Positions 35,255-47,435 of a stretch of DNA of 64,000 nucleotides are shown piece by piece. The stretch comes from Sclerodactyla briareus (taxonomy: Eukaryota; Echinodermata; Holothuroidea; Dendrochirotida; Sclerodactylidae). The notes under the pieces were generated by a model that did no database searches, was not told the origin of the DNA, and saw only the letters and a program-made list of their open reading frames with translations. The position numbers were made by a program, and so were the translations under genes. Where the stretch lies: positions 930,001 to 994,000 of the forward strand of contig JAODTK010003555.1 in assembly GCA_026419785.1 (NCBI GenBank), read 5' to 3'. Every line of letters begins with the position of its first letter. The first letter of the stretch is position 1.

Positions 35255-38200
35255 TGGAATCATGGTGGCCATCACTCTGGGAATTAGACTCCCCCTCTAT
35301 TCTTCATCAAGAGGCTGTGGTACTACCTGTCGTAAACCTGGTTTTCCCATGGGCACATTAAGATTGACTTCAAGGCCAATGGTCCTGCAATAGGACTGAC
35401 TTTGAGTACTTTCTGTTTAATACCTTATGACAGCCCAAACCCCAACCGAATTTCAGCCAATTCCGAGTGTGCCGATAGGGCACAATCAGCTATTGAAATT
35501 TGCCTTGTACATCACTGGGGGGGATGCAATTCCCCTGTAACCCCAAGTCAATGTTAAACATGTACTTGGAAAATCTGTACCAACAAACTATAGATGGCAT
35601 CCGGATTGAAAACCTACAAATCGTTCACATAATATCATAGAATAATCTCATCTATAAGTGAATACCCTTTTTCGTTTTTCTGTTTATCATGACGCAAAAT
35701 GCATCAATACTGTGTAGCGGTCTATGGTCAGCCATCATTGTTCCCCCTATGATGTCATAGCTCTCAATTTCTCATAAATGATTGTCAATAGTCTCAACAA
35801 GCACATGCTAGACCTCAAATTTGGGGTGTGGAGTTTTGAAATGGCCCTCTTTTCATCCGGCTAGTTTCAAGAAATCTTTTCCATGACCATTGGCCTTTAA
35901 AAATGTTCTGCCTCAATTTTGTGGATGAAGACATTCTTATGAATCCACAGTGCTGAGTCCCTTCTTCTCCACTTATTGCCCTCTCTCTTTAGCTATTAGT
36001 CTTCTCTGGTGATGTGTACCATATTTCAATTGGTGAACCTGCCATCCCCCTCCCTTCACAGAATCAGTTTCAAAATTTTTATTTCCTGGCAAAGCCGTCG
36101 GGGACATTTCGTAGCTTTTGCTCGGACTTACAAACGTGTAAATGAACAATTGACTAGTAATTGGGCATGCTGTTCGAACTTAGTTCTGTGTATCAATGAT
36201 TTCTGCTAAAATTTCTGTGGATATGATAAATGATGTAGGGATACTTTTCCAACAATTCAACAAGGAAAAATCACAAATTTGGTTGATTGGCCTGATTATG
36301 AATCACTATGGCACGAGTTGTTGTGTGTCCAGTATCGGTTTGATTTGAAAAAACAGGTCCACCATACCTCACCTAGTGTTCAGTTTGATTTTCCACACAT
36401 GAACTGGTTGCAAACGTCGTGAAGAGAGAAATGTCTCCCCTAGCCCCCCCCCCCCACTCCTCATCTCCCTTCCACCATTCTGACCAAAATTGCGCATCCC
36501 AGGAGGGAAAATATTAGAAGAGTCTGTGTCTAGCCACACCTGGAAAATGACATGGGTGGTGCAGGTGGACACGAATGGTTGAATATTAGGCGTAAAAAAA
36601 AATATTTTAAGTGAGACCAGCCAATAGAATGATGAAAACAAACTTGAGGGAAACACAGTAGAACACAGTGCAATTCTTCCAGAGTGAGGAAAGGAGACAA
36701 TCTCTTTTCAATTTTGATTTATGCATTTTAGTCAGCTCCGAAAGATCATAAATTCAATTTGCCGTTTTGTGTTTGCTGAATTTATAAAAGCTCACTGAAT
36801 GTTGAAATGATTTGATTGGATAATTTTGAAAAGGATATTTAGAAGAAAAAGGAAAGTTTTTTTGTGGACCCCCTGCTGTTGGTCGGATAGACCTTGATGT
36901 ATGAATTCCTGTTACTTTAAGTTGGGGTGACCAAATCTCCAAGACACCAGCCCTTTGTTATGAAATTTAATCAAAGATGGTATGTTCGGAGCGAAATTTG
37001 TTCTTCCAAAAGTAGGATATTTTTGGTATGGCATTTTCTTCTGATTACAATTACAGTCATTTGACATTTTAGTGTGAGGTCTAGTACTGCTAAATGTTAG
37101 TGAGGGGGACTGGGGCCATGTCCCACACAGTATCCTTAGCTGCCATAGAAGATGTATCAAAGAGGCTGCCTATAGCTCGAAGACACTTTCTCTGAACATT
37201 CCCTACAATCCTAACAAACTCACTGTCAAATGTTTTGTACGACTGGAATTTTGCAACTTATTTTGATCGCTATATTTAATTTTTGTACCCTTATGTTACA
37301 TCCATTTTCACTCTGTTACTTTGGTAACAGAGATAAGGTGAACTTATAAATGTTTATTTTTTTCATAAACATAGACCATGGCCATGCATGGATGTGCTAA
37401 AATATTTTAAGGATACGGGTCTGGAGGAAAATATGAAAAGATAGTCTTGTATGTGCATATTCCGGGGAGGGGGGGTGGGGAAGGGAATGCCCACCCCTCA
37501 TGTTTTGAGCAACGATACATTATTGCCTCTCATTTTTTAGGTAGAACATGAAATGATGCTATACTACCCTGTGATCGAAGTGCTTAGAAAAGAAGTTGCG
37601 CACCTATATTAATATTGCGTGATGTTTTCCAATTTGGGAATTGGGGTTTTTTATATTCAGAATATTTTAGTTTGCCTCATGTATGGTGTGTAGCGAGGGT
37701 GCAACAATGTGATGGTTAGGGAGTCCACCAGTGGATTGGGGGAGGGGGGGGTACAAAACAACCAAGCAGTATACTGTGTGTGAAGAGATGTTATGTAGGG
37801 AGGCCCCCATAGAAATAGGGGGAACATGACTCTCTGACCCCCTCGGTGGCTGCCCCCCTTGGACTGTAGGATACTTCTGACCATGATTACACTCAATCAT
37901 ATATGCCTCAATTTTATTCCCGATAAGGAGGGTAATAAAACTCCATTCAGTCTTTGCAATATATTCAAGAAAAAAAGCATCAATTGAATTGGAAAATAAT
38001 GCCATCTTTGAATCCTTCATCTGCAAGACTTCAGTCAAAAATATAGACACCAGATCATTCTATTTTGGAAGAAATGGTGGGATCAGTCCAATTTTCAAAG
38101 AGTCGGCCGGGCGATAACAAATATTATTGTTTGCGCCACGGAGGGACCTATTCCACGAATATTACAAATTTTGGACCATACTATCGTTTGTTTCACAGAT

Positions 38201-38889
38201 TTGTTGTAATGTAGTTGTTACACAGTCAATAAATATATTTCCAGTATGGGTATCTTGTGTCTTGGTTGAAAAGATGAAGGACATGGAAATAAAGGCTTGA
38301 ATGAACTTTTAATCTAATAAATAATCAAATAGATACCCGTTAATCATTTATATGTCATCAACAGCACTGTAATTAATGCTTCTCGACATTCAGTGATCTG
38401 TGACAATACCCTGGCAAAGATAATCTCTGCATCAAAAAGTTAGGCTAGGATTCAATAGATTAGATGTGCTGTGCGGTGTATTATTATGTTGGTTAGAATG
38501 TGGAAATCATAATTTTGCAAGGAAGTTAAGTTTGATAGTTAGGAATTGAATTAAACATTTAATAATTCAAAGGACCAGTAATATGAGTCATCGAATAGGG
38601 CAATAAATGTATTAGGAAGAGATTCCATAGATAAATTTGCTGTGATGCGGATTATTGCTGCATGCCTTCACATGGTAATTTGCCTACTCACTGTTCCTCC
38701 CATTTCATTTGGATTGATATTTGCGCGTAGTAATTGTCTCTATTTCTGTAAACTCCTCAGTCATACGGTGGTGTATGGCATTAGAGTGATTGATCTGATA
38801 CATGTCTTTTAAATTCAACAGAGTATTGCATGTGATGAGGTATCTGTCGGTACAGTTGGGTGGAGATTCATGCTATATTTCACATTACA
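35255..38889. other. Possible 3' UTR then intergenic DNA
   Basis: No further exon is recognised. The open frame at 36369-36656 (minus) lies beside a C run and is unrecognised. The region includes G and C runs at 36446-36455 and 37465-37750. The extent of the 3' UTR is unknown. Confidence 0.4.
38224..38300 (+). terminator. Candidate poly-A signals
   Basis: AATAAA occurs near 38228 (cagtcaataaatata), followed by a GT-rich stretch (gtatgggtatcttgtgtc). A second AATAAA lies near 38288. They are 3 kb past the SWEET stop, so use by that gene is only possible, not shown. Confidence 0.25.
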
Positions 38890-39252
38890 TTGTGTCAGAG
38901 GTCGCCGAGTGGTTGGCTCAGTTGGTAGAGCCTCGGCCTTCCACCCGGAGACCAGGGTTCGATAGCTCGGTCGGATCATAACAAAGACGTTAAAATGGAA
39001 CCTGTTGTCTTCTTGCTGGACGCTCAGCACAAGGGATTGGAGCAGGGACAAAACGAGGGGTATGAAAGTTGCCCTCTGCATGTAATTAACCCCCACCCCC
39101 ACATTAAGTACCGCCAAATGGCAATCGGCCTTTCGGGTACCTGGTGAGGGATTCGCAGCTGACAATAGGTGCAGTATCCAGGTCTTCATCCTTGCTGGGC
39201 TTTAATAGGAACGATCCGCTGCTCGCAGTATCTCATAAATAAAGGAAAAATA
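38890..39252 (+). mobile_element. Best-preserved copy of the tRNA-derived SINE
   Basis: The tRNA-like head has an A box (tggctcagttggtagagc) and a B box (gggttcgatagc). Body blocks follow: ttaaaatggaacctgttgtc, ttcttgctgg and cgctcagcac. The 3' block includes gggtacctggtgagg, attcgcagctgac, tgcagtatccaggtc and aacgatccgctgctcgc. A short A-rich end (aaataaaggaaaaat) follows. It serves as reference for the copies at 16577, 31184, 31590 and 60680. Confidence 0.85.
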
Positions 39253-39954
39253 TTTTTAAAAACAGATACAGATGCATAGTAGGGACTGCACTGAAACAAT
39301 ACAGCTCCTCCTGCTGCCATGAGAATTCAACAATATATATTATCCCCAACTGTGATGAACAGAATGGTCCAGTTTCCAGAGAGTTCTGACATTCCAAGTG
39401 GAAACTGCGGAAGTGACACAATGAGAGGTCGCTTTGTTTGTCTTGAGAATGCTGAGGTTTTTATATTCAAAGTGGGTATGAACTACCCTCTCATCTATAT
39501 ATTATCATGCCTTTAGTTAAATTATGTATTTCATGCTTTATTTTTGTATATATTTATTGGATTCATTACGTTTTAATAAGTTATGGCCACTAGCTTTCTG
39601 GATAATTCTACAATAAAACTCCATGGCGGAATTCTTTCTGTTGATGTTACTATTCACTTTGTACCTGATGCTGTCTGAATCTATGCAATCATGACCGGGT
39701 GTGTGTGGTGTGTGTATGTACATGTGTTGTATATTATACGGTATATAATATGCAGGCAACATGGTGTAACAGGCAAACTCAAGGACCACCCTGGACACCA
39801 CTGTCTGTTGAAGCTCATACGTGATATGTGGGTTTTCCACGATGTGTACAAGATCCCTATGGTTGGGGTTAAGGGTTTCAAAGGGTCATCTGGGGTCAAC
39901 AGAGGCTCGAGCCGGAAAACTTGTGAACAGGATAAGTCCTCAAGTTATGCAGCT
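39253..39954. other. No gene seen
   Basis: Contains a (GT)-rich patch near 39700-39730 and an AT patch. The frame at 39319-39516 is unrecognised. Confidence 0.4.
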
Positions 39955-40395
39955 CCCTCGGGAATTGCAGAAAACCTCATTGTTAAGCTCAAACAGCTAT
40001 GCTGAAAACTGCATAATGCTCTCCACGAGGGAATGGCAAAGAACCTCATTGTTAGCATCAACCAGCTCTGCTGCAAACGCATCATGCCTCCTCCTACAGA
40101 TGGAATGCACGAACCCTCATGTTAGCTCAAACCAGCTATGCTGCAAACTGCATAATGCCTTGCCTACAGATTGGGAAGGCAAGAAACTCATGTTAGCTCA
40201 AAAACGCTACTATGCTGCCAAACTGCATAATGCCTCTCCTACAGATGGAATTGCAAGAACCTCATTGTTAGCTCAAACCGCTATGCTGCAAACTGCATAC
40301 TGCCTCCTCCTACAGATGGAATTGCAAGGAACCCTCATGTGTTAGTCAAACCAGCGATGCCTGCAACCAACTGCATAAAGCCTCTCCTACGAGTT
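39955..40395. repeat. Tandem array, about 70 bp unit, about 6 copies
   Basis: The unit contains gaacctcattgttagc, tcaaaccagctatgctgc, aaactgcataatgcc and tcctacagatggaattgc. Starts fall near 39976, 40040, 40112, 40185, 40255 and 40330. The open frame of 174 codons across it is a repeat artefact. Confidence 0.85.
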
Positions 40396-41199
40396 TGGAA
40401 TTACGTTGTACTCCGTCAGTGTTGTCATGGACTAGTGGTACCTTCTGAGCTTGTTCAGGGATATAAGGTCAAGGTCATTTAAAGGGGCATAATGAACTGT
40501 TATGTGAACGCTTACTCCTCCACCGATTCGTTGGATTACCATGAAGCTGTCAAGGTTTTCATGGACTAGTGATACTGTGGGTATTCAGAAAGTTAAGGTT
40601 AAAAGTCTTTAAAGGGTTCATATCGCATTTTGCCAAAAAGTACCAAAACGACTCTTTTCCCCACTATGTTCAAGTCGGCACTCATCAAAAAAGTTGCTCA
40701 TTATGTGACGTGGTGGTGCTGCTATCGGAGATTCGGGTCTGAAAGGTCATGTAAGCGTCAATTATGGCCCCATAACATGAAAATGTGGCTCTTTTCTCAA
40801 AGCATGATGTTTGCAAGTTGATATCTAAAGAATGGTGTCTCCTGATTGGCGGCAGGACAGTAGAGTAATATACTGTTTGGGCGTGGATTGACATTAAACT
40901 GCTGTGGTATAAGAGTCACCCTGCGTCAGGGGCAGTATCTTCTTTTCCAGAAATATGAAAAAGGCTTCTCCACAGTGTGGATCCCATGATAGCAAAACTG
41001 GCCAGTGTATCAGGGATTTCATGTTACATTCTGGGTATAAGGGGCCCGCAAAGTGCACATTGGGAACAGATTACAGAATGCTACTCCACAGATTTCATGG
41101 GGATGGGTTATGATCGTTGGTCGGTATCATCATTGACCAATGGTATTAATTCTGAAAGTGTTTAGGAATTGAGTTAAGAGTATTTAAGGGGCAGTTATC
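40396..41199. repeat. Diverged repeat pair
   Basis: Two blocks near 40415 and 40545 share tgtcatggactagtggtac or a variant, a 'ggtcaaggtcatttaaagg' type word and a cata word. This is the GGTCA family again, at about 130 bp spacing. Confidence 0.45.
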
Positions 41200-43400
41200 A
41201 CCCATTTTTGTCTCCTCATGAACTTTGTTCAAGGAGAGACATAGTGGTCACGGTTGTGTTGTGGTCTGTTCGTCTGCTGTCTGTCTGTATGTCTGTCTGC
41301 TGTCTGCCTAGGTTGTCTGTCTGTTGTCCGTTCTGTCTGTCCGATGTTGGGTTCGATATCTCTGACACCGTTGAAGCCATCTTGATGGGGACCTTTTGTG
41401 GAGCGTGCCGCGAATGAAGAGTTGCCGATGTGACCTTCTACTTTTCGTCCCCAATTAAAGAAAGACCATACTCTCTTGCTAAATTTGCATATTTAACGAA
41501 AATTTTCCGGGAGTTGTGTACAAGAATCTTTGATCGGGTAGATAGTAAGGGTAGATGCATTGGTGTGATGCCGTTTGGAGTATATAACAACTATGAAGAG
41601 TACACGAATTAATTATTAGATTCCTGGCATGATATATGCTAATTAAGAGTTCTAATTTTGCCAATTTCTGCCGTATTTTTGAAGTTGTGGATTTCGATTG
41701 AATTGAATTTGAAAACTCGGTGGAGAATGGGTGTGTATCTATAGTCCCAATGAATTTTACAGTAGGGACGAGGGCGCCGAAGGTCATTTAATTTTACTAA
41801 TCCACATTCATCTAGTCCCATTTGCATAATTTATGCATTATTTTAAAGTTGGTTGAATCTTCATGAAAACTTGGTGGAGATGGACACCTTTTGATCCTGA
41901 TAAATTTTAACAACAGTGTAAAGCGTCACTTAAGGTCATTATGTGAATAATTCCATAAATTACGCAATTTTCGAATTTTTGTTAAATGGCCCGTAACAAT
42001 TGGATGATTATGCATGTTTTTAGGGGTGCTCGTAGAGAGATTTGTTCATGGTAATTTTTGGGTTCAGTAACCAAACAACACTAAAGACAAGGTCATAAAA
42101 GGTCAAAGGTCAAGTTTTATTTTAGGAGTACAGGCCATAGAAAAGAAAATTAACTGTCAATTTTTGGATTGTGATAGTTCTCTGTCGCTTCATAGACGAA
42201 ACCAACTCCCGCTTCGATCGCGACACCTGGTCTTCAAGTGACAAGGGCCAAAGATTGATTTTTAATACCTTTTGGGCGGATAGCATGGAGCATTGTGTGT
42301 ACCTGATTACATAATGCTTTTGGGCTTTGTGCCATCACATTAAGCAAGCATTTTAATTAACAAACCGTCGTGTTCTTACTCAAATGGTCATTCGAGAGTC
42401 AAGAAAACTGCCAGTAATAACATTTCTGCAATCTTTCGAGTGCTGGTGTGCTATGGCTGAAAATTTTGGGGACATGTGATATGATCAAGGGGGAACATTT
42501 TTAGTACAAAAACCGTTATGTCATCAAAAGGTCATTCAAGGTCACTCAATGGCCAAAAAACAAATCTGTCAAATAATTTCCTGCAACAACCCTCCAGAGA
42601 CTGTACGATACCTTTTTAGAATGGTATAGTCTTGGGGCAACCTAGCTGAACAGCATGATGCTGAACTCGCTATTATTATGCATGCATAAAAAAAATGTTG
42701 CAGAGTTTTTACTATTTCAACCCCCGGCATGTTATTTCCAAATTTTCATCTTAACTAGTATCATATCTGTGACAGACAGAGATTTAACATTGCCAAAAAC
42801 TGCCTCCTTTTACCTTGAGGTTCACTCCTGCCTGTCATAACCTCATCTGGGCACCTACACTGAAAATATAAAGGGTAAACAACTCAGTCATTGGTTACTT
42901 ACTCCCAGGCAACTATCAAGAATGAAGGGGGTCAGGGTACACCTGCAGTAGGCTCTGGGTGGGAGATGGGGGGGGGGGGAATAACTCCCTTGGGAGGGCT
43001 AGTATTAAATGGAATCTTTATGGGTGACACTGAGATATACAGACAAAATAATTAGATAGCAGGACCGCTGCCCACTATGAGCGTGGTCTACCTTTAGTCT
43101 CGCAAAATGTTAACATTGAATCAGGTCACAGGGGGTTATGCAATTGTGTATAAAATTGCTTGATTCATGGAATGTTTGTTGAATGTTTGTGAGTTTCGAT
43201 GATGAAAAGTTTAAGTGGGTTCACAATGGTCCATGAGATAAGTGGGAGGGAGAAAAGGGTCAACAAAAGTGATTATTGTCAATTGCATTAATTCAGGCAA
43301 CTTAGTCACATTCACAAAACTTATATGGTAGGAATGTCAATAAGCGGTCCTACGGGATTTGAAATTTGGTCACTGATTAGTTAGGCTGTTTCTGTCAAAT
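41200..43400 (+). repeat. Compound repeat, copy A
   Basis: The same modules as at 49280-52020 appear in the same order. First is ttcaaggagagacat..gtggtcac with gtctgt repeats, then tgaagccatcttgatgggga. A block with 'cttggtggagatgg' and ggtcattta follows. One 600 bp satellite unit (cgcttcgatcg near 42211) comes next, then aactcccttgggagggctagta and tctcgcaaaatg near 43100. Copy A has one satellite unit, copy B about three. Confidence 0.75.
42100..42112 (+). promoter_or_regulatory. Perfect DR1 nuclear-receptor-like motif
   Basis: AGGTCA, one base, AGGTCA. This matches the DR1 site recognised by HNF4, RXR and PPAR-type receptors in animals. It lies in a repeat, so function is not implied. Confidence 0.3.
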
Positions 43401-43689
43401 GCAATACCAGAACCTTAAAGCAATCATTAAAGTGCTTGTAATGTTGCATGTGACTAATAGATTGAAAACACTGATGCGCGTAACCGGCGAGACAATGGGG
43501 GCGTTCGCCTTGTGTAAAAAGTTCCTGTTTAGTATTATAATGATTGTCAGATTTCCGTTCTTAAAGATTGTCCTGTGTCCTGAAACCGTTCAACATGTTC
43601 ACCAAATGTTTGAAATTATTTTTCATTTTGAAGTATTGGAAATATCCTCAAGGAAGCTCTCTGAACATATGGGTGAAACCTTTTTGAAA

Positions 43690-44335
43690 TTCTTGAGTGA
43701 AGTCAGAGGAATCTAAATGCATCATGAATTGTGTGTGTGAACGCCTAGCTTGTTAATAGCTGATGTGCCCCCTCCTGTTAATATGAAGCTGATACTTGGA
43801 ATACATGATCCCCATTGTTTTGGCATCAAAGGGTCAAAGGTCTCTGGGTCAAAGTTTGAAAAAAAAATTAACCCGATAAGTCCAGAATGCCTGGTCGATC
43901 AGTTTCACTTGGGCCGCGGCTTTCATATGAGTACAAGGACCCGTTGTTGTCGAGGGAAATGACAAGAAATCGTGAAAAATTGATGTTTGGGCCAATTTCA
44001 TTCACCTTTTCAACATCACTGACCCACCTGGATAATTGAAGCTTATACTTGGTATTGGGTTCCCATACATCACCTGGAACCTATCGTTTTGGGGTCGTGT
44101 CAAAGTAATCTAAAGTCAAGAAAGAAAGGACAAGATCAAGAATTTTGTTAACACAATAAGTCCGAATGCCTGGTCTGATCAAGTGAATATTGGTAATGCG
44201 CTTTCAAAGGGAAAGACATGAAGCCTGTGGTTTTTCGGTGTGGCCAGGGGAAGATGGAAAATTGTGAGCATTTTAATTTGTACAGTACTCGGCTTGATCA
44301 AGTCTGGATCAGGAATCACTAAGCGTTTTGGCTCT
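43690..44335. repeat. GGTCA-type repeat, copy 3
   Basis: It starts with ttgagtgaagtcagaggaatc and gtgaacgcctagcttgtta, as at 10828. Then come gatacttggaatacatgatc, aagggtcaaaggtc, 'cagaatgcctggt' and gatcag/aagtg. At least two diverged units of about 280 bp. Confidence 0.65.
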
Positions 44336-44449
44336 CAGTTTAAAAAAAAATGTATAGAGCTCAAACCAGCTATTGTGATTTGCTGTCATTCTTTCTAACT
44401 CTTACTCTTATTCTCTTGTCTGTTTGGTCTCTTGGCCTCATCAATTGAG

Positions 44450-44690
44450 ATATGGTTCATCATCAGGTCTTCAACTTGTGCATGTTTCCTGTATGCATTG
44501 ATAACCCAGACACGTTCAGTCGTTGATGGATGTTGACCAAACTTGGCACATTTTCTCGACGATGAGGCATCCGTGACCTTGTGCAGGTCAAGGTCAAAAG
44601 GTCATTGAAAGAGGCATCGTATTCCACTGCGTGAACAATTACAAAATACTACTTCTATCACTCGTCATAGATTTCCTGGGAATGAAGTGT
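44450..44690. repeat. GGTCA-type repeat with stacked half-sites
   Basis: It contains gatggatgttgaccaaactt and ggcac, then the stacked AGGTCA half-sites at 44585-44604 and cattgaaagaggcatcgta. The same phrase order recurs at 53400-53520. Confidence 0.55.
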
Positions 44691-44989
44691 TTTTTTTCAG
44701 CCACCAGCAGTCGAGAATTGAGGGCACACGAATAGTTTGTGGATAAACACTCCGGTATGATGTAGTCTCGCTGGCATGCAGTTGCCAACTACGACTGAGC
44801 GAAAAATGGTATAACTACTGAGGGAATGGTATCCCATGCAGCGGAGCGACACCACATCGTACCGTCGTGAATTGATCATGTGCCAAAAATTTCCATTCGG
44901 AGAAAAAACTAATTCAGGAGAGTGGGCTCTAAATTCTTGCATGAGTCGTATCAAAGTGACCTAGTTACAATCCTTTTTGCCAGCAAGCA

Positions 44990-45125
44990 TGGGCCGCCGT
45001 CGTCCTGGGGGGGGGGGGGGGGCGGGAAGGGGGGGGACAGGGAGACAAATCCACCCCCACTTTTCGAAGGGGGACATATAAAATATCCCCCCCCAAAATT
45101 TTCCACTTTTTTTTATCCTCGATGA
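44990..45125. repeat. G-run dispersed repeat (related to 4245-4365)
   Basis: A G run of about 15 bases is followed by gcgggaag, a second G run, acaaatcc, then aaaatatcccccccc. This is the same order as the copy near 4.25 kb. It could form a G-quadruplex. Confidence 0.55.
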
Positions 45126-46008
45126 GGACGAAATTACATGTAGGCTACACACGTATCGTTTAAGAGGTTATGTGGGGATGAACTATGAGAAAGCAGCCTC
45201 TAAAGACCACAATAGCCTAATCCGAACTGATGCGCAAAATTTCGCGCGCAGACGACTTACACTTTCTGTTTCTATAGGGTCGTGAGCGATGCATTTTGAA
45301 AGCATATTCTGGCGGTATGAAACTTTTATCAAGTTTTCTCTCTAAGAAACATAAAGAGAGACGTCAATTTTTCTTAAGTAAAGGTTGATTCACAATGATG
45401 TCCAGTTGATTATAACACGAAGCGGAGTGGGATTACGAGGCGGATGAGGCGTCAGACACATTATTGAAGTTAAAGCAAGTTTGCCGATCGAGAAACAACC
45501 GCTGGGCAAATAATAGGCACAATTCAGACAGGCAAACCTGCCAAAGTGGATAAATTGCCACAGTGTCAGCAGATTGCCGATTCTCTTGTCGAAAGCCCGA
45601 TGACTGAGCGAAAGTTTGTCAAGTTGTGGACGTTGTAGTTTTAGTCCAAATTTCAGCGGCCAATTTCTATAATTGTGATAGGCGCTGCCTGGAAAATTTT
45701 GTCCTCTTCATACACATTCGAGTCTTTTACACACTATTTTTCACATGTTCCCGGCAAAGCGCAGATTACTTTGAACACTGCATGACTTCCTATGCAACAT
45801 GTTTACCTATGTGTTATGCCCAATAATAGCCGAGATCTTAGAATTTCAATTAGAAATACATTCCAGATGAATTATCCACAATGCACCTTGCCAAATCACA
45901 ATCTTCACTTAAGCTGTCCCGACATCGCGGTGGAACTCTAGGGGTCGGTAAGGGGTGTTACTCATCCAACACGCGAAAATGTGACCTTGCCAGGGCCGAA
46001 AACTATAT
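45126..46008. other. No feature seen
   Basis: Mixed-composition DNA. No splice-flanked frame or repeat is recognised. Confidence 0.4.
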
Positions 46009-46009
46009 T

Positions 46010-46032
46010 TGTCTTGTCTTGTCTTGTCTTGT
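46010..46032 (-). repeat. (AAGAC)n tail of the LINE
   Basis: About four and a half GTCTT units on the + strand, at the 3' end of the LINE fragment. Confidence 0.8.
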
Positions 46033-46318
46033 ACTATTGCAAACCAAAAACTAGTGGTATCAAGCATAGGGGAACAGCACAACAAAAGGACAAGCTTAAT
46101 GAAAAGTCAGAGTTGGAGATGATGAAGAATTTACACCATCACCAGAAAACACACAGGACCACTTAATTCCTTCATAGTGAGACTAGAGCATTTCAATCTG
46201 GAATCGGTTCTGGGGACCAAAAGACCAATTGAAGACGTCGGATTAACAATAACATGTCGCTAGTCAAGTCCATTCACTGATGATGATCGTTTGCGATAGT
46301 TAGTCTGTACTCACAAAA

Positions 46319-46558
46319 TCAGGAACGGTAAAGCCAATATGGCTGAATGGAATTATGGAAACGCTTGAGTCGTGCATTGCGCCTTCTCTCCTGACCAAAG
46401 TAGGCCAGGCAGATGGTGCAGGAGCCCTGCAACAAGGTTGACGACGGTGATTCCTTGAAAACAAATCTGGCAGCTTTGCTGCGAACCATTTCCAGCTTCT
46501 TTACATGCTTTGTTATCAAGCGTTGGATGGATCCCAAAACAGAGGAGCTATATTCCAA
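46319..46558 (-). pseudogene. C-terminal piece of LINE reverse transcriptase
   Basis: This is the longest intact frame of the LINE. It begins MEYSSSV, has the family signature EMVRSKAARFVF about residue 25, and contains QERRRNARLKRF near residue 60. In related elements this segment follows the polymerase thumb (LEY..VW.P....I..LE.VQ..AARFV). Confidence 0.8.
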
Positions 46559-47435
46559 ACAGGGACGTACCCGAGAGACTTATAAGCAAGTCTTTCGTAT
46601 ATCACAGTCATACAGATGCTACGGATTAGATGGAGGTCTTGTAAGCTTACCCACTATAGTGTTTATGATTGACTGAGAGTTTGAAGTGATGGTTATCAAG
46701 CTAGGGATGTCTTCCACAGTCCAAGGCGAGTATCGTCAATACATATTGGAACGCGTTAAACCTTGCCTCTTGTTGGTGACCATCAGTGAATTGCATTTGA
46801 TGCATTCAGATCGATCTTGCACAGTCTTACTCCATTGCGGAAAAACTATCCAGATCTTGTGGAGCAGAACTGTCATTGATGCCAATTGCTGGTCGGTAGA
46901 TTTAGATTATGGCAGTCATCAGCAAACATTCTGATAGTGAGATGTGCTATAACGTCGGAAGATCATTAGGATAGAGAAGAACAGGCAATGGACATGTACT
47001 GTACCTTGTGGGACACATGCTGAGACAATTCAAGAGAGACTTCACACAATTTATGACAACATGCGGTACGATGGCTTCTCCCCCCAAAAAATTATCCAAG
47101 TGAGAATTTGACCCCTAATGCCGTAATGTTGACGTATGAGCCAATCAACGCTTTTGTGGAACCTTGTCAAAGGCTTTACTAAAATCAGTAAAAAACAACC
47201 ATCTGTCTAGCCTTGCAGTGTAGATTCTTTGCTAGATCATTGGACAGTTATAGACAGTTGGGTTTCACAAGAGTTCGTTGTCTAAATCCATGTTGAACAT
47301 GGGTCATGAGCGTGTGAGTGTCAATATAGGTCATGATGTGGCGATGAACAATATGTTCCAATATTTACATGGGATTGAAGATGACACAGCAAATCGGCAG
47401 AAATAAGACAAATATCATTGTTATAGGATATATTA

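Larger units (their letters stand above)
46010..47435 (-). mobile_element. 5'-truncated LINE (CR1/L2/Jockey-like), minus strand
   Basis: Minus-strand translation gives scattered but clear reverse transcriptase blocks. Near 47360-47240 are LEHIVHRHIMTY-like and QHGFRQRTSCETQL. Motif A reads FTDFSKAFDKVPQKR (47195-47145), and motif C reads RMFADD (46932-46915). A C-terminal block of 79 codons (46558-46319) has EYSSS and EMVRSKAARFV and ends in TGA. Frames are broken by several stops and shifts. About 285 bp of 3' sequence follows, then a short (AAGAC)n tail at 46032-46010, as in LINEs that end in a microsatellite rather than poly-A. The endonuclease and N terminus are missing. It is almost certainly dead. 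Confidence 0.85.

Noticed and set aside
38898-38970. Possible functional tRNA gene
   Set aside because: A and B boxes are present, but the cloverleaf is incomplete, and the same head with the same body recurs at several sites. It is a SINE.
39821-40345. 174-codon frame, the longest in the window
   Set aside because: It reads through a tandem array of about 70 bp units. The repeated residues reflect the DNA repeat.
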